A stretch of DNA of 64,000 nt, from the NCBI RefSeq assembly GCF_003573695.1, contig NC_039364.1, positions 237,130,777 to 237,194,776 of the forward strand, written 5' to 3'. Position numbers and translations under genes: made by a program. The DNA comes from Papaver somniferum (Eukaryota; Streptophyta; Magnoliopsida; Ranunculales; Papaveraceae). The notes beneath the pieces were generated by a model. The model was not told where the DNA came from. It worked only from the letters and a program-made list of their open reading frames with translations, and ran no database searches. Of the stretch, positions 11,010 through 23,063 are shown piece by piece; the first letter of the stretch is position 1, and each line of letters begins with the position of its first letter.

Positions 11010-11119
11010 TCAGAACCAAAGTTGTGGTACTGAGAAGACCGTAGTTCCCACCGATTAAAGTTTTGACTGCAAAAACTTGATGGTTGAAGGTCGATCTCAT
11101 CCCTAGCTGGTCTAAGTAC
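11010..11119 (-). pseudogene. Heparanase-like (GH79) exon fragment, copy 1
   Basis: On the minus strand an intron-like TTGATTAG acceptor precedes a frame with YLDQLGM and TLIGGNYGLLSTTTLVL. These match the conserved C-terminal part of plant heparanase-like glycosidases (family GH79), where FWYLDQLG and SLIGGNYGLL are hallmark segments. A second copy of this exon with its flanking intron lies at 50453-50640. The frame diverges after about 11010. The rest of the gene is missing, and a gypsy LTR begins 55 bp away at 11174, so this is a gene relic. Confidence 0.75.
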
Positions 11120-11173
11120 CTAATCAAGCCTATAAAATGAGTTAGATACTTGGAGTGAAACCTTAGTTACTTG

Positions 11174-11866
11174 TGTAACTCCTGGAAACCCAGTAGCACA
11201 CCCGAAAGGAAAGTAACCAAGATCTAAGACATGTTTAATGATATGAACACGAAAATCTTTATTGATGAATCATACAAAGAAATCAAAGTACAAGTTCTTA
11301 AAGACAAGGAAACCCTAATCTCCTCTAAGCAAAGCTCTCCCACTCAACTAAAAAACTCTCCCTCTACATCTTTCCCAAGGACCTCTACTTATAGGCCAAC
11401 TAACCCTAATGGAATACAACTCATTTTACTTCGATATACTCTCGCGGAGGTGCCCTTTACTTCTCCCGGATCAATTTCTATAAAGTTTTTCCTTTTCTTT
11501 CGCTACCTTCACATGGGCTTGTCGGGACACCTGTCTCTTTTCTTACTTCATAATTTATCTACTTTGTGACCTGTCTTTTCAACCAAGTAATCCTACTTCG
11601 CTTTTCCTGACTTCGTCCTTGGTGACTTTCTAGGTACTCCAATCTGGTCCTTTGAATCTTCGTGTGAGTATCCCTGCCTTTGATCATACCTTGTCTTTTC
11701 TTCGTGTGATTGGTCCTCGGCGAGATAATGTTGACATCTGATTTGACAAGTCTCTGACTGGGATCTTGGAGTGAGATTTTCTACCTCTTTACGTCAGACA
11801 CGTGGTGAACCTATTTCGCGTACCTACATTTTTCCTTTTCTTATTCCACTCGAGTTATACGAGAAT
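11174..11866 (-). repeat. 3' LTR of gypsy element 1
   Basis: Direct repeat of 21796-22487, roughly 95% identical by eye. The outer end TGTAACTCCTGG gives the CA terminus on the minus strand. The TATA-like site is altered (CTATAAGTAG instead of CTATAAATAG). Confidence 0.8.
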
Positions 11867-12150
11867 GGAATAAGAACCGTTCCAGAATCCCTAGCTGACA
11901 CGTTCTCCATCTTCCCGTCTCCACGCTTTTGGGTAACCGTTTGTTACCGATTGTCTATACTTCGAACGTGTCGTCGACCTGTTAAACCAGTCATCCCTTT
12001 ACATTATTTATATCCAATTCGACTTAAGTTTGGGGCTTATTTTCCTCTTCTTGCCTTTTGTGTCTCTCTGGTTTTTGTGTTTTCTTTCTTTCTTTCTTTC
12101 TTTCACCATTGTTGTACCTTTCCTTCACCCTTGACTTCTTCTTCATTATC

Positions 12151-15100
12151 ATGGCTTCTAAGAAAATTTCCACAACTTCCTCACTTAAATCCCTTGAGGA
12201 TTTTCAATCTGATTTTCAGAAGATGGGTCTATCCTTATTCCCAGCGACTGATTTCTCTGTTTCACTTGCTGTTTGCGCGACTCCCGACATGGAGTTGAAC
12301 TCTAGAATATGGATTCTCTCTGACTCCTGGTCTTCAGAGAAGGTGATAATCTCCCTTGGTTAGTTAAGGGTCGGGTTATCCTTCCCTCTCTACAATCCTT
12401 CCAACCCCACTTTCTTCGAGATTCTGAATAAGCTCCAGTGTGGGGGTTTTCAACTTTCGGGTAACACAATTCGCATCTCTAGCGAGCTCGTTATCCGCTC
12501 GGGTGGGGGGGGGGGATCCTTCGCAAATCCCATCTTCGACTAACGAGTTCAATCCTCGTGGTTATAGCGCTGATTCTTTCGCTGCTAGTTATTCGGCGAG
12601 GCTTACCAGTGCCAAGAAGTTCCAAGAATGGGGTATTGAACTATCCCATAAAATTACTTCGCCAAAAACTGTTTCTTCCAGCGTGGGTCCTCTTAAGATA
12701 GAGAAAGATGAAGATTGGGCGACAGTTCCCTTAGTGGTGGGAGGCCCTTTAGTCTGGGGTCTCGACGAGAATGGAAACCCTAGGAAGGGTCCTCTTCCTC
12801 AACACCGTCATCTTTCCGACTGCGACCCTTGGAAGCCTCACTGGTCCAAGCCTAACGAGGTATTATCTTTTTCGTTTTAATCTTTGTTTCGCTTTTTGAT
12901 TTCATAGGCTCTAATATCTTTGTTCTTCCTTTCTTAGTACGAGTTGCCTGTTGTTGGTCTACTCAAAGATCATAAGGAAACAAGTATCACTATCGGGTCT
13001 CCCGCTCCTAAACAGGTATCCACCTTGCTTATTATTTTCAAAATTCGATCTTCTATTCTTCCGGGTGTAATACTTCCCTTGTTAATCAGCCCTCTGCTGA
13101 GTCAACTAAGGGGCGGAAAAGGCGTGAACATCCTCCTCCTCCTTCTTCTCAGGTACTTTTACTTCATTATTATTATCAGCTTGCTTGCCTAGTTCTTTTG
13201 GTTGCCCTTCTCGCTAAGTTTTTTGTCTCGCAAACTGTTGATCTTTATTCTAGTGGGCCCAAAAGGCAGCGTAAGGTCTTAGACCTGGACGCTTTGGCTA
13301 CGGTTCACAAGACTACTATACTTACGAGTTCCTCCACTCCTAACAAGCCTCAACCTCTTCAATCTCGTGCATCCTCCTCTGCCAAAGTAGTTGACCCTCC
13401 TGTTCATATCGAGGTTAAACACCCCGAAAACTCGCCAAGGATCCTCCTATTGGCGAGAAGAAGAAGCAGATAGTTTCGTCGATAATGTCCAACCCTATCT
13501 TTATCCCTAACATGAAGTTTCTCCAAAACGTCTATGTCAAGGCTCGCGAAGACCCTGCTACAAAGTCTCGTGCCTTAGAAAATCCCATCTTCGACTAACG
13601 AGTTCAATCCTCGTGGTTATAGCGCTGATTCTTTCGCTGCTAGTTATTCGACGAGGTTTACCAGTGCCAAGAAGTTCCAAGAATGGGGTATTGAACTATC
13701 CCATAAAATTACTTCGCCAAAAACTGTTTCTTCCAGCGTGGATGAAGATTAGGCGACATTTTCCTTAGTGGTGGGAGGCCCTTTAGTCTGAGGTCTCGAC
13801 GAGAATGGAAACCCTAGGAAGGGTCCTCTTCCTCAACACCGTCATCTTTCCGACTGCGACCCTTGGAAGCTTCACTGGTCCAAGCCTGACGAGGTATTAT
13901 CTTTTTCATTTTAATCTTTGTTTTGCTTTTTGATTTCATAGGATCTCATATCTTTGTTCTTCCTTTCTTAGTACGAGTTGTTTGTTGTTGGTCTACTCAA
14001 AGATCAGAAGGAAACGAGTATCGCTATCGGGTCTCCTGCTCCTAAACATGTATCCACCTTGCTTATTATTGTCTTCTCCTAACATTTTCAAAATTCGATC
14101 TTCAATTCTTCCGGGTGTAATACTTCCCTTGTTAATCAGCCCGCTGCTGAGTCAACTAAGGGGCGGAAAAGGTGTGAACATCCTAATCCTCCTCCTCCTT
14201 CTTCTCAGGTACTTTTACTTCATTATTATTATCAGCTTGCATGCCTCGTTCTTTTGGTTGCCCTTCCCGCTAATTTTGTTGTCTCGCAGACTGTTGATCT
14301 TTCTTCTGGTGGGCCCAAAAAGCAGCGTAAGGTCTTAGACCTGGACGCTTTGGATGCGGTTCGCAAGACTACTATACTTACGAGTTCCTCCACTCCTAAC
14401 AAGCCTCAACATCTTCAATCTCGTGAATCCTGCTCTGCCAAAGTAGTTGACCCTCTTGTTCATCTCGAGGTTAAACACCCCGAAAAGCTCGCCAAGGATC
14501 CTCCTATTGGCGAGAATAAGAGGCAGATAGTTTCGTTGATAATTTCCAACTTTATCTTTAGCCCTGACATGAAGTTTCTCCAAAACGTCTATGTCAAGGC
14601 TCGCGAAGACCCTGCTACAAAGTCTCGTGCCTTAGAATCTTTGGTGACCTTTAGTGTGGATGACTTTCTCTCTCTGGAATCGTCCATGATGCTAAATGCT
14701 TCTATGAATTTGACTCTCCGGCAGCACTCGACACTGATGAATCAGGTGGCTCCATTTTTCTTTTCGTTGTGTCTTTCCTCTATCCCAAGATTTATCTCCT
14801 AAGTTTCAGCTCTCCACTTCGCAGGAAGTCAATCGGCACATGGCCAACCTTGTGGAGACTAGACTTGTTCGCGAGAAAGCTAAGAAGGACGAGGCTCTGA
14901 TCAAGTCTTTGGCAAAGGAGCTCAAAGAGGAAAAGGAGCACTCCAGCAAGCAAAGTCTTAAAATGGAAAAGCTTTTGAGTAAGTTACTTCCCTCGCAGAT
15001 TCTTTCTTTGCCTTCGTCTCTCCTTTTGTTATTTTCTTATGACATATTTCGTCAAGCTCGATGCATGCAAAGCCAAGCGAATACCTCCGAATCAGCTGCC

Positions 15101-16295
15101 TCGCAAGAAGATATGCGTGCTAAGAATCTGAACCTTATGACCCAGAATGATTGTTATGTGTCTGAAAACATAATTTTGAATGAGAAGGTCGAGACTCTTT
15201 TCTCTCAAGTAGATCGTCTGTCAATTGACTGTTCACGTAATGAGGAACTGAATCAGCATCTCCATGATGATAATGAGCGCCTCAAGTTGGAGCTTAAGCG
15301 AGTCAACAATTCCCTCTTTACTTCAAGGAGTCTCTACCTTTCGTCGACAGCTTCTTACAAGAGGTTGGAAGAAGATTACGAACGTGTCATCAGCAGTAAA
15401 AGCAAGGTTGTAGCTAATCTTCGCAGATCTTGCGATAAAGTGACTGATTTGAATGAGGAGGTTGACCGTTTGAAGACGAAAGTGGAGTTTCTTCAAGCTC
15501 AGTTAGACAACTTCCCTCGCCAGAAGCCCGTTAATCCCTCCTCTCAAGCCAAGCCCCCGGGTTCTCGTAAAAACAAGGGTTCCCTCACCATGCAATCTGA
15601 TAAAGATACTTCAAAGTTTGGTCATGGTAAATGCTGGTATAATGCATATCACGAGTTATGTGTTCGGGTCCAAGATTCAGATCTAAAAATCTCCGAGTTG
15701 GATCATTTGTATATCGATATTCAAGAGACTTTGGATACCACCCTTTTGCATTTGGAAAGTAGCCTTAGGTGTAATGCAATACATCATTAGCTATGTCGAT
15801 TTACAAATTTCTGACAAGATTTTGTCCTGTTTTGCAGAATCCGAAGAGCGCCACAAGATCCAAGTCCTACGCCTTTCCAACAAAAGGGATGAATCTCGCT
15901 TGGAGGCTTCTCGCCTACAAAATGAGGTGGGTAACTTGAACACTGATTTCGATGAGATGATGGAAACTTCCGCGAAGGTAGCCAAGATATCTCGCAAGAA
16001 TATCCAGAACTACCTGCTTTCTCTTTTCGATGCTTACTGTGATGAGCACGAAATCCCTCATCCTACCTTTCCTTTGGAGGTGTTCTCTGATGATGAACAG
16101 CCAAAAGAGGACGAAGTCGCCCTAGGCGAAGAAGATGAGTTTTCTGAAGATGGCGAGGACCATAAGGTCGTTTACACGAAGACCATGGGAGAAGAGCCCA
16201 AGGGAAATTTTGCTAGTACTGATGTTGGTCTTGGTGGAGCATGTCATCAGATCCCTGAAACAACCGTTACTGATAACACCTCTTCTCAGCAATAG
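12151..16295 (+). pseudogene. Antisense gene of Tat element 1 (Transposase_28-like plus coiled coil)
   Basis: The gene runs against gag. It starts at ATG 12151 (MASKKISTTSSLKSLEDFQ) after a TTTC microsatellite. The first exon contains LRVGLSFPLYNPSNPTFFEI then LNKLQCGGFQLSGNTIRI, which resembles the Pfam 'putative gypsy type transposon' (Transposase_28) domain. Introns are recognisable, for example donor at 12860 (GTATTA) and acceptor ending at 12937 (TTCTTAG). The last exons (about 14840-16295) encode a long coiled coil (KAKKDEALIKSLAKELKEEK and similar), ending in an acidic tail. A stop at 12361, an 11-G run near 12505 that shifts the frame, and a 1.05-kb tandem duplication break it. The same architecture occurs in the second Tat element at 60380-63985. 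Confidence 0.7.
12526..14637 (+). repeat. 1.05-kb tandem duplication inside the antisense gene
   Basis: Copy one is 12526-13580 and copy two is 13581-14637. Both start AATCCCATCTTCGACTAACG and end CTCGTGCCTTAGAA, and they join head to tail without spacer. Each spans the same exons and introns. Copy two has a small deletion around 13741 and a TGG-to-TAG change, so it has decayed further in places. Confidence 0.9.
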
Positions 16296-17967
16296 CCTTA
16301 GTTTTCTTCTTTCCCATCTTGATCATATTATTTGGCTAATTTAGAAATATTTTATCTTTCTGGGCGCTCCCAAGCTTGGGGAGGAAAACATCTTAACTTC
16401 CTCGGATATTATTTTGGTTATCCGTTTTCTATGTTTATTCAGTGATCTTTTGTTATTTTCTCAACATTATGACTTTTATTTCGTACAGTATATACTTACC
16501 GAGGAAACACTCAAAAGAATAAAGAAACTTAAAGTATATACTTGCCTCTTGTTCTTTTGTGTGTTTTCGAGGTTGGGTGTGAGGTTAATTGACCTTAGCG
16601 GATCCATTAACCTCCCTTTGATTCGCAAAACATCTTGTCGCATCTTGTTCATGTTTGTCCCTTTAATCTTCGTATTTCGTTAGCTTTTGCCTCTTCCTTT
16701 GTTTCTTTCGTTGGGTTGGAGCACTAAGCCTTATGATGATAATGCGGAAGAGGAATATAAGGTAATATTTTATTCTCCTCCTACAGCCTTATCTCGTCGC
16801 TCATATTTTTAAATTCACCAATTGTTTCATTGCATCTAGCTCTCATTCGTTTCATCTGTTTCTTTATACGATATTCGCCACTTCTTCAATATGTATTTTC
16901 CTTTGTCTCGTGTCTTTGCCTCTTTTTCTCGTCGAGCATTAGATGATCAAGCCAGTGTTACACAAGTCGATACATTTTATATATACTCTGTTTGATTAGT
17001 ACTTGTTAACTTCCTTGTCGGGTTTGGTTGCGAATTATTATGAGAGAACTTGTTTGCGGTTTTACAAGGTCTTATTGTGCCTCCTAGTTAAGGTCTTACG
17101 TTTTGCCTCATCCTTTCTGAAGGATTTTAATTCGACGAAGTCTCAGGTGCTTATTATCCTTCCAAATAATAATCCATCAACCTCGTCTTAACTTTTATTT
17201 TATTTTCCTCCGCGACAATCTGACAGGCCTAATTATTCCCATGAACATTAGCCCCATGACATTGTCGTCTTTTTTGGTCACACAGCTCCCTACTCTGGAG
17301 GGTGACATCCCTTTATATTCCTCCTGATTGCCCCTTCAAGGAGGTTAACCCTAACATGCATGTTGGTCTCCTCCCATCCGGTTATTACAACAGTCAGTTG
17401 TTTTCGTGACTTCTTATTTCCTTCGCCGATGTGGCTTGAGATTAAGAAGTCACACCCTAAGTGAGGTTTCTTTGGGATCGAGTGCATCGTAGCCAAGACT
17501 TTCCAAACATACATGGCCGGTAGCACTCCAGACATCCCAGGCACCCGCAGCTCAACCGAATACGTCGGCGCCTTGGTCATATTTCTGCACCCCTTACTGA
17601 AGGCCATCATAAAAGGGACCCCCAGCGGATAGGTCTTATTATTGCCCCTATCTTATCTCTCTGAGAGTTATTCGCGACATGCGTTAGGTCTTTCCTCTTG
17701 CGTTTTCATGCGAGTGCATTCCGTGGATTCTCAGCCTCCCTAAGCGAAGGTTTTAAGTTTCCCTAGAAACTGTTTATCTCGTGAATCTTATTTGCCTCTT
17801 ATGCGAGGTCTCATCATTCTTTGTAAGCTTTTAAAATTCATACTTGTAATATTATTCACCAAAATTCATCAAATTTTCATTGCTTTTCTTTTTAAGATTC
17901 GGTACATTATCACTTGATAGATTAAATTCATTACATTCTCCTTAATTCTATTAATCTTCCTTGATCA
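16296..17967. other. Non-coding interior of gypsy element 1
   Basis: Pyrimidine-rich plus strand with no convincing protein family on either strand. A 106-codon minus-strand frame (17290-17610) has no recognised domain. In a complete Tat element the RT, RNase H and integrase would lie between protease and this region; none is detectable. Confidence 0.5.
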
Positions 17968-18960
17968 TCAGTGTTCTTCCTCCAAACGAAAATGATCTGA
18001 TTGATATCTTCTCAATTCCTTCATTTTCATTTCGTTCCTGATCTTGAACAACGTCATGAATAAAGGATGCCCAGTTGATAGCGCATAAATGAATGATCGT
18101 ACCAAATCTTCCTCCGAAATTCTTCCCTTTACATCTCTGCAGATCCCATCCCATCTCGCCACAAGACTTCGCTGGTTTTCATTTTCTCTTTGCCTTAATG
18201 AGAACAGTGTTTCTATTTCTGGCTTGCACGGTTCGTCTCTTGCACATTTGTTCAGCAATCTGGGTCGCAACCCAACTGCCTTTTCTACGGTTTTAGGTAT
18301 TGTTTCCCCTTCTACTGGCAGTCATAGATTTCTGCATTAGATACTCTCTTTCTCTAGATTCCCTCCTGCTATTCTCTCTTCCAGTCTTCCAGTTCATTCT
18401 GTTCTCCTCGTCCCTTGATTCCTCGCCGGAATTCGCGATGTTCTTCGGTTATTACTGCTCTTTCTGGAACATACTTTTCTCTTCGTGCGTCATTCTCTGC
18501 TTGTTTTCTCTTTAAATTATTGTTTTTAATTACAAGCTTCTCATTTTGCCTCTCCAACCGTATACGCTCTTTCACCAAGTCTTATTTCTTTCGTATTTCT
18601 TGATAAAGTTCCTTTTTTAATTGTTCCATCTCTTCTTCTTCACAAGCCCCTTTTCCCTTACCTTTTGAATTACGCAGTTCAATCCCTTCCTCCGGGCCTT
18701 TTACCACCACTCCTTTTCGCTTAGAGGTGTTCGTATTGACTTCCTTTTGTGGGGTCCGTTTTTCTTTGTTAGCAGGAGTTTCCTTTTCGCTTCTAGATAC
18801 CTCGCTTCCTTTAGTCGTCCTTCCCCTCTTTGCTTTTCCACTGTGCTTTACTTCAACTTGACTTCCCTTTTATGGGGTTATTTCACGTTCCTTTTCTCCA
18901 TCAATCGATGTTCTGTCTGCCTCTTCTACGTCTTTCAGTGTCGCGACCAGTTATTCGCCT
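17968..18960 (-). pseudogene. Second gag-like block downstream of protease
   Basis: Minus-strand frames at 18369-18578 and 17968-18270 encode a charged coiled-coil stretch (RIRLERQNEKLVIKNNNLKR) followed by a retrotransposon-gag-like core (ETLFSLRQRENENQ, LVARWDGICRDV, LVRSFIYAL). This repeats the order of the element's main gag (charged region then gag core) but lies on the 3' side of the protease. It could be a relic of recombination between two elements. Confidence 0.5.
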
Positions 18961-18962
18961 AC

Positions 18963-19457
18963 CTAAATTGCGAATTCCATCAATTGCTCCGCTCTTCTTT
19001 CCTCGCAGGCTCTCTTCTTTTGTTCGATTTTCCTTCTTAACTTCTCCTCATAGTTATGGACATCTTTTTTAATGCACTCTTGTACATCCCTGAGATCTCC
19101 CCTTATCTCGCCTATGACACTCGGCATAGAAAATCGTATGGCCTGGTGATATGTGTATGCAATCCCTTTTATCCCATGTATCCATGGTCTTCCTATAAGA
19201 GCATTGTAAGGCGAATCTATGGCTATTACACAGACTGTGACCTTCGTTTCCAGCTCGCCGACGAAAATATTTACATCCAGTTCTCCCTTTGGCCTTGATG
19301 CAACCCCATTGAACCCATATATGTTGTATTTTGATGGTACGAGATCCGAGTCCTTGTATCCCATAGTTTTAAATGTATGGTAAAAGAGTATATCGACCGA
19401 GCTCCCCGTATCTACCAGGATCCTGTCAATCGCCCACCGGCTTGGTCTTCTTCCCAT
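18963..19457 (-). pseudogene. Retroviral-type aspartic protease (gypsy element 1)
   Basis: A 164-codon frame contains ILVDTGSSVDILFYHTF, the active-site DTG loop, then YNIYGFNGV and YNALIGRPWIH, the usual order of a Ty3/gypsy protease. A charged tail (EEKLRRKIEQKKRACEERR) follows instead of RT. The frame overlaps the end of the gag frame (19412-19918). The domain itself looks intact. Confidence 0.8.
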
Positions 19458-21700
19458 CTTGAGTATTTCCCGAAGTTCGGGGTTACAACCAACGGGTTTG
19501 TGTGAGAATTTCCTCCTTCAAGCGCATCCTTTGCCGAGAATGTTATTTCCCTTTTCTGCCATTCTTCTAATGGTTCTTTCGTGGTGACGCTGAATATTTC
19601 ATTCCCTTCAAAATCCCTCTTATGCACCCTTTTGAGTATGTTATCATGAAAATTAGGGATGCTCTTTGCTGCATGTATTATCGTATTGCAATTCGGTATT
19701 TGTGCTCCCCGATCTATCCCAATTCGATATATCGGCTGGTTATCACGAGGTGATGGTGGTGGCACATAATCCTCTAGGAAATGCGCGAGTTTTCCCTGCT
19801 CTATCAGGCGAAGTATAATTCGTCGAATGTTCCGGCAATCATTCGTATGATGTCCGTGAAAGCGATGATACCTGCAAAACTCATGAATCCTGGTACCTGG
19901 AGGTGGATCCCTTCCCAAATTGGGGGGTGGCGGGATCTCTCCTGTTAATACGATTTCCTACCACACCTTTTCCACGGTTGCATTAAGTCTAGGGAGTTTT
20001 AAATCTTCAAACACTGGTGCATTCTGTCGCCGCTCTCCAAATCTGGGCCCTTGGTTATTCCTTTGTTGATACCCGGAGTTGTAACTTCGTGGCTCATAAT
20101 TCCTTTGTCTTGATTGCTCATATCTTTGTTGATCGATCCACTCTTGATATCCACTTGACACAGCTACAAACTTTGTCGGCACCGGGGTCGAAGGCTCTTT
20201 TTTCACATTTAGGTTCATTTTCCACGACATGCACTGCCCTTGGAAGTAATCTTGAATTCCCTTCATTTGCTGGAATTGGTGCTACTTCGCTGACTTGCCT
20301 TTGTTTTTCTTCCAACGCTATGTACTCCTCTTGGTACTCCCTTAGTTCATTCATCGTCAAAGAATTACGGATGATGAATATTTGGGTGTACAACAAGTAT
20401 GTTGGGATCAATGCGTTCACAAAACCTAAGATGAAATTCTTCTCGTCAACTCTCCTTGCAAGCTCGCTTCATACCGTTCTCCACCTCGTTACTAATCCTC
20501 TCGGGCTTTCCGAAGGTCTCCTTCACTGGTTAAATAAAGTCTCAATCCCTGGACTTTACATGTTGTTGGTTATATAAGTGGTCAGAAATATCCTCTGAAA
20601 GTCTTTGAAGGACGAAATCGATCTCTCTGGTAGCCCGTCAAACCAAGCCAATGCTTCCCCAGCCAAGATCGCGGGGAATTATCGACAAAGTATTGCATCG
20701 TTTCGTCCCCATTGCATCAACGAAAGGGTGTACTGCTTCAAATGCTGCACAACACTTTCAGATCCGCTAAATATGCTCGGGAGCGTCGGCAACACACATT
20801 TCTCTGGGATATCAGCGTACATGATCTCATAGGTAAACAGAGATTTATCGGCCTCTTCTATTGCTTCCGCCAGTTGCACCCTATCGCCTCTTCGTGAATT
20901 GTTGATCAGTGCCCTCATATATCGCAGCTCGTTCAAAACTTCCTGGTTCAGTTTCCCTTCGCTTTCTCCCAGACGGCCTCCCCTCATTTCATTGAGCCTT
21001 CCTTCACCATGTCTCCTTGCTTCCTCCTCCCTGTGGTTGAATTCGCGTCGTCTTTCATCTTCTCTTCTCCTCTCATCTTCCTCGCGCCTTTGTTCCTCTT
21101 CATATCTCGCCTTTGATCTTCCCAACTCGACACTTCCAATTCCCTTCTTAGTTCTCTTTCTTCACTGCTTTCTCTTCGTCTCTTACTTCGCTCTCCTCCG
21201 TCCTCATCGCAGGTACGTCTCCCTCGTCGTAACTCTTATTCTCCTGATGATATCAAGTTTACTTCCGAATCCGTGGCGTCAACTTCCACCTCCTCGTTCA
21301 GCTGGAGATTTTGCAACACCAATCTAGCATTCTGCCTTGTCAATCGAGCGTGTTGTTCCGATATATCCCTGTCTCATTCTCTTGCGATGCAGAGCGTTTC
21401 CCTCAGCCTCTCCAACGTCATGTTCTCTTCACCGATATTCTCCTTCATTTCCTCATGAGCCATCTCTTCTCCTACGATGGTTTCCGTGTCGGAAGTGTGT
21501 ATTGAGCCCTCTCTGAAGTTCCCTCCGTTGGCCTCCTCAGTTTGCCGTTGGTTCACGCCTTATCTTTCTCCTTCAGCCGATGTTCCTCCTCTTTCCATTC
21601 TTCCTCCTCTTTTAACCTCCAATCGTTTGCTTCTCCTCGTTGCTATCATCTGTGCCGCTCGATCTGGTGTTCTATTCGTCAACTTATCCTAGTTTCGATA
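19412..21700 (-). pseudogene. Gag of gypsy element 1
   Basis: Several minus-strand frames together form a Tat-type gag. An N-terminal charged, Arg/Glu-rich region (RREEDERRREDERRREFN) is followed by the gag core (near 20679-20840), a linker with repeated Arg/Gly/Asn (19958-20266), and a nucleic-acid-binding motif FCRYHRFHGHHTNDC (about 19834-19878). Frame changes near 21125, 20680 and 19950 break it. It starts about 100 bp from the 5' LTR, the normal place for gag. Confidence 0.75.
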
Positions 21701-21772
21701 TAGATCTTCCTATAAACCCTACAACTTTAGCTTCTCTCCAATCCTTAAATGACAATAAATTCCCAATCTAAG

Positions 21773-21793
21773 CTCCCTGTTTCTGGACGCCAA
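21773..21793 (-). promoter_or_regulatory. Primer-binding site of gypsy element 1
   Basis: On the minus strand the LTR ends GTTACA and is followed within 2 nt by TTGGCGTCCAGAAACAGGG. This matches the primer site of the second gypsy element (TTGGCGCTAGAAACAGGG at 53138) with few changes. Confidence 0.7.
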
Positions 21794-21795
21794 AA

Positions 21796-22487
21796 TGTAA
21801 CTACTGGAAACCCAGTAGCACACCCGAAAGAAAAGTAACCAAGATCTAAGACATGTTTAATAATATGAACCCAAAATCTTTATTGATGAATCATACAAAG
21901 AAATCAAAGTACAAGTTCTTAAACACAAGGAAACCCTAATCTCCTCTAAGCAAAGCTCTCCCACTCAACTAAAAAACTCTCCCTCTACATCTTGCCCAAG
22001 GACCTCTATTTATAGGCCAACTAACCCTAATGGAATACAACTCATTTTACTTCTCCATACTCTCGCGGAGGTGCCCTTTACTTCGCCCGGATCATTTTCT
22101 ATAAAGTTTTTCCCTTTCTTTCGCTACCTTCACATGGGCTTGTCGGGACACCTGTCTCTTTTCTTGCTCCATAATTTATCTACTTCGTGACCTGTCTTTT
22201 CAACCAAGTAATCCTACTTTGCTTTTCCTGACTTCGTCCTTGGTGACTTTCTGGGTACTCCAATCTGGTCCTTCGAATCTTCGTATGAGTATCCCTGCCT
22301 TTGCTCATACCTTCTCTTTTCTTCATGTGATTGGTCCTCGGCGAGATAACGCTGACATCTGATTTGGCAAGTCACTGACTGGGATCTTGGAGTGAGATTT
22401 TCTACCTCTTTACGTCAAACACGTGGCGAACCTATTTCGCGTACCTACATTTTGCCTTTTCTTATTTCACTCGAGTTATACGAGAAT
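21796..22487 (-). repeat. 5' LTR of gypsy element 1
   Basis: Pairs with 11174-11866. It keeps a TATA box on the minus strand (CTATAAATAG, 22006-22015), so it holds the better preserved promoter. A palindrome CTCGAGTTATACGAG lies at the distal end. Confidence 0.8.
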
Positions 22488-22959
22488 TGATCAAGTAAAC
22501 ATTCAATAACAGCAATCTCGTTCTCAAGTCTAATTAAATCTGCTTTATACACTACAAATTGACAAGAAAATAACACATAAACTACAGCAATTAAAAAAAA
22601 AACGAACAGAACATTTTATCAAGATGTAATTTCTTCAATTTAAAATTTTGAGTAGTTATTTGATACTTACACTTTAGAAGAAGTGCTGATGCATCACTTT
22701 CACCAGAACAGGTACTACCACCTTATCCTTTTGAATCCCGCCAACAATGACATCATTTTCCGAGTCAGCCCATACCAAACATCCAAAATCAACCATTTTG
22801 CCACCGACCCTCCATGGTATAACTCATTGATTTAGAAGGCTATTATTGGGCCGCCACATTCCATTGGAGGGACGTCACCTAATAGGACAAAAACGGGTCA
22901 TCCATAAGTAATATCAAAAACCCCTTATCTCAATTAGTTTTGTAATGACTAAACAATTC

Positions 22960-22993
22960 TTATTTAATTAATTTTAATTTAATTTAATTTAAT
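22960..22993 (+). repeat. (TTTAA)n-like microsatellite
   Basis: Several consecutive TTTAA/TTTAAT units lie inside the Mutator-like element. Confidence 0.6.
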
Positions 22994-23063
22994 TAGATAA
23001 AAATTAAATTAATGAATTTTGTTGTATACTTGGTGAATTCTGGGACAAAGTTTTTGTGGGAAG

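Larger units (their letters stand above)
11174..22487 (-). mobile_element. Tat-type Ty3/gypsy element 1, lacking RT/integrase
   Basis: Direct repeats of about 692 bp (11174-11866 and 21796-22487) bound an 11.3-kb element. On the minus strand it carries a primer site, gag and protease close to the 5' LTR (right side). No RT, RNase H or integrase follows. Instead there is a second gag-like block (about 17968-18960), 1.6 kb of anonymous sequence, and an antisense gene on the plus strand (12151-16295). The element is therefore non-autonomous. The inner LTR edges next to the palindromic CTCGAGTTATACGAG are approximate, and I found no clear target duplication. Confidence 0.8.

Noticed and set aside
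18089..21692. Plus-strand open frames opposite gag and protease of gypsy element 1
   Set aside because: They are compositional shadows of the minus-strand gag/protease coding sequence and show no domain.
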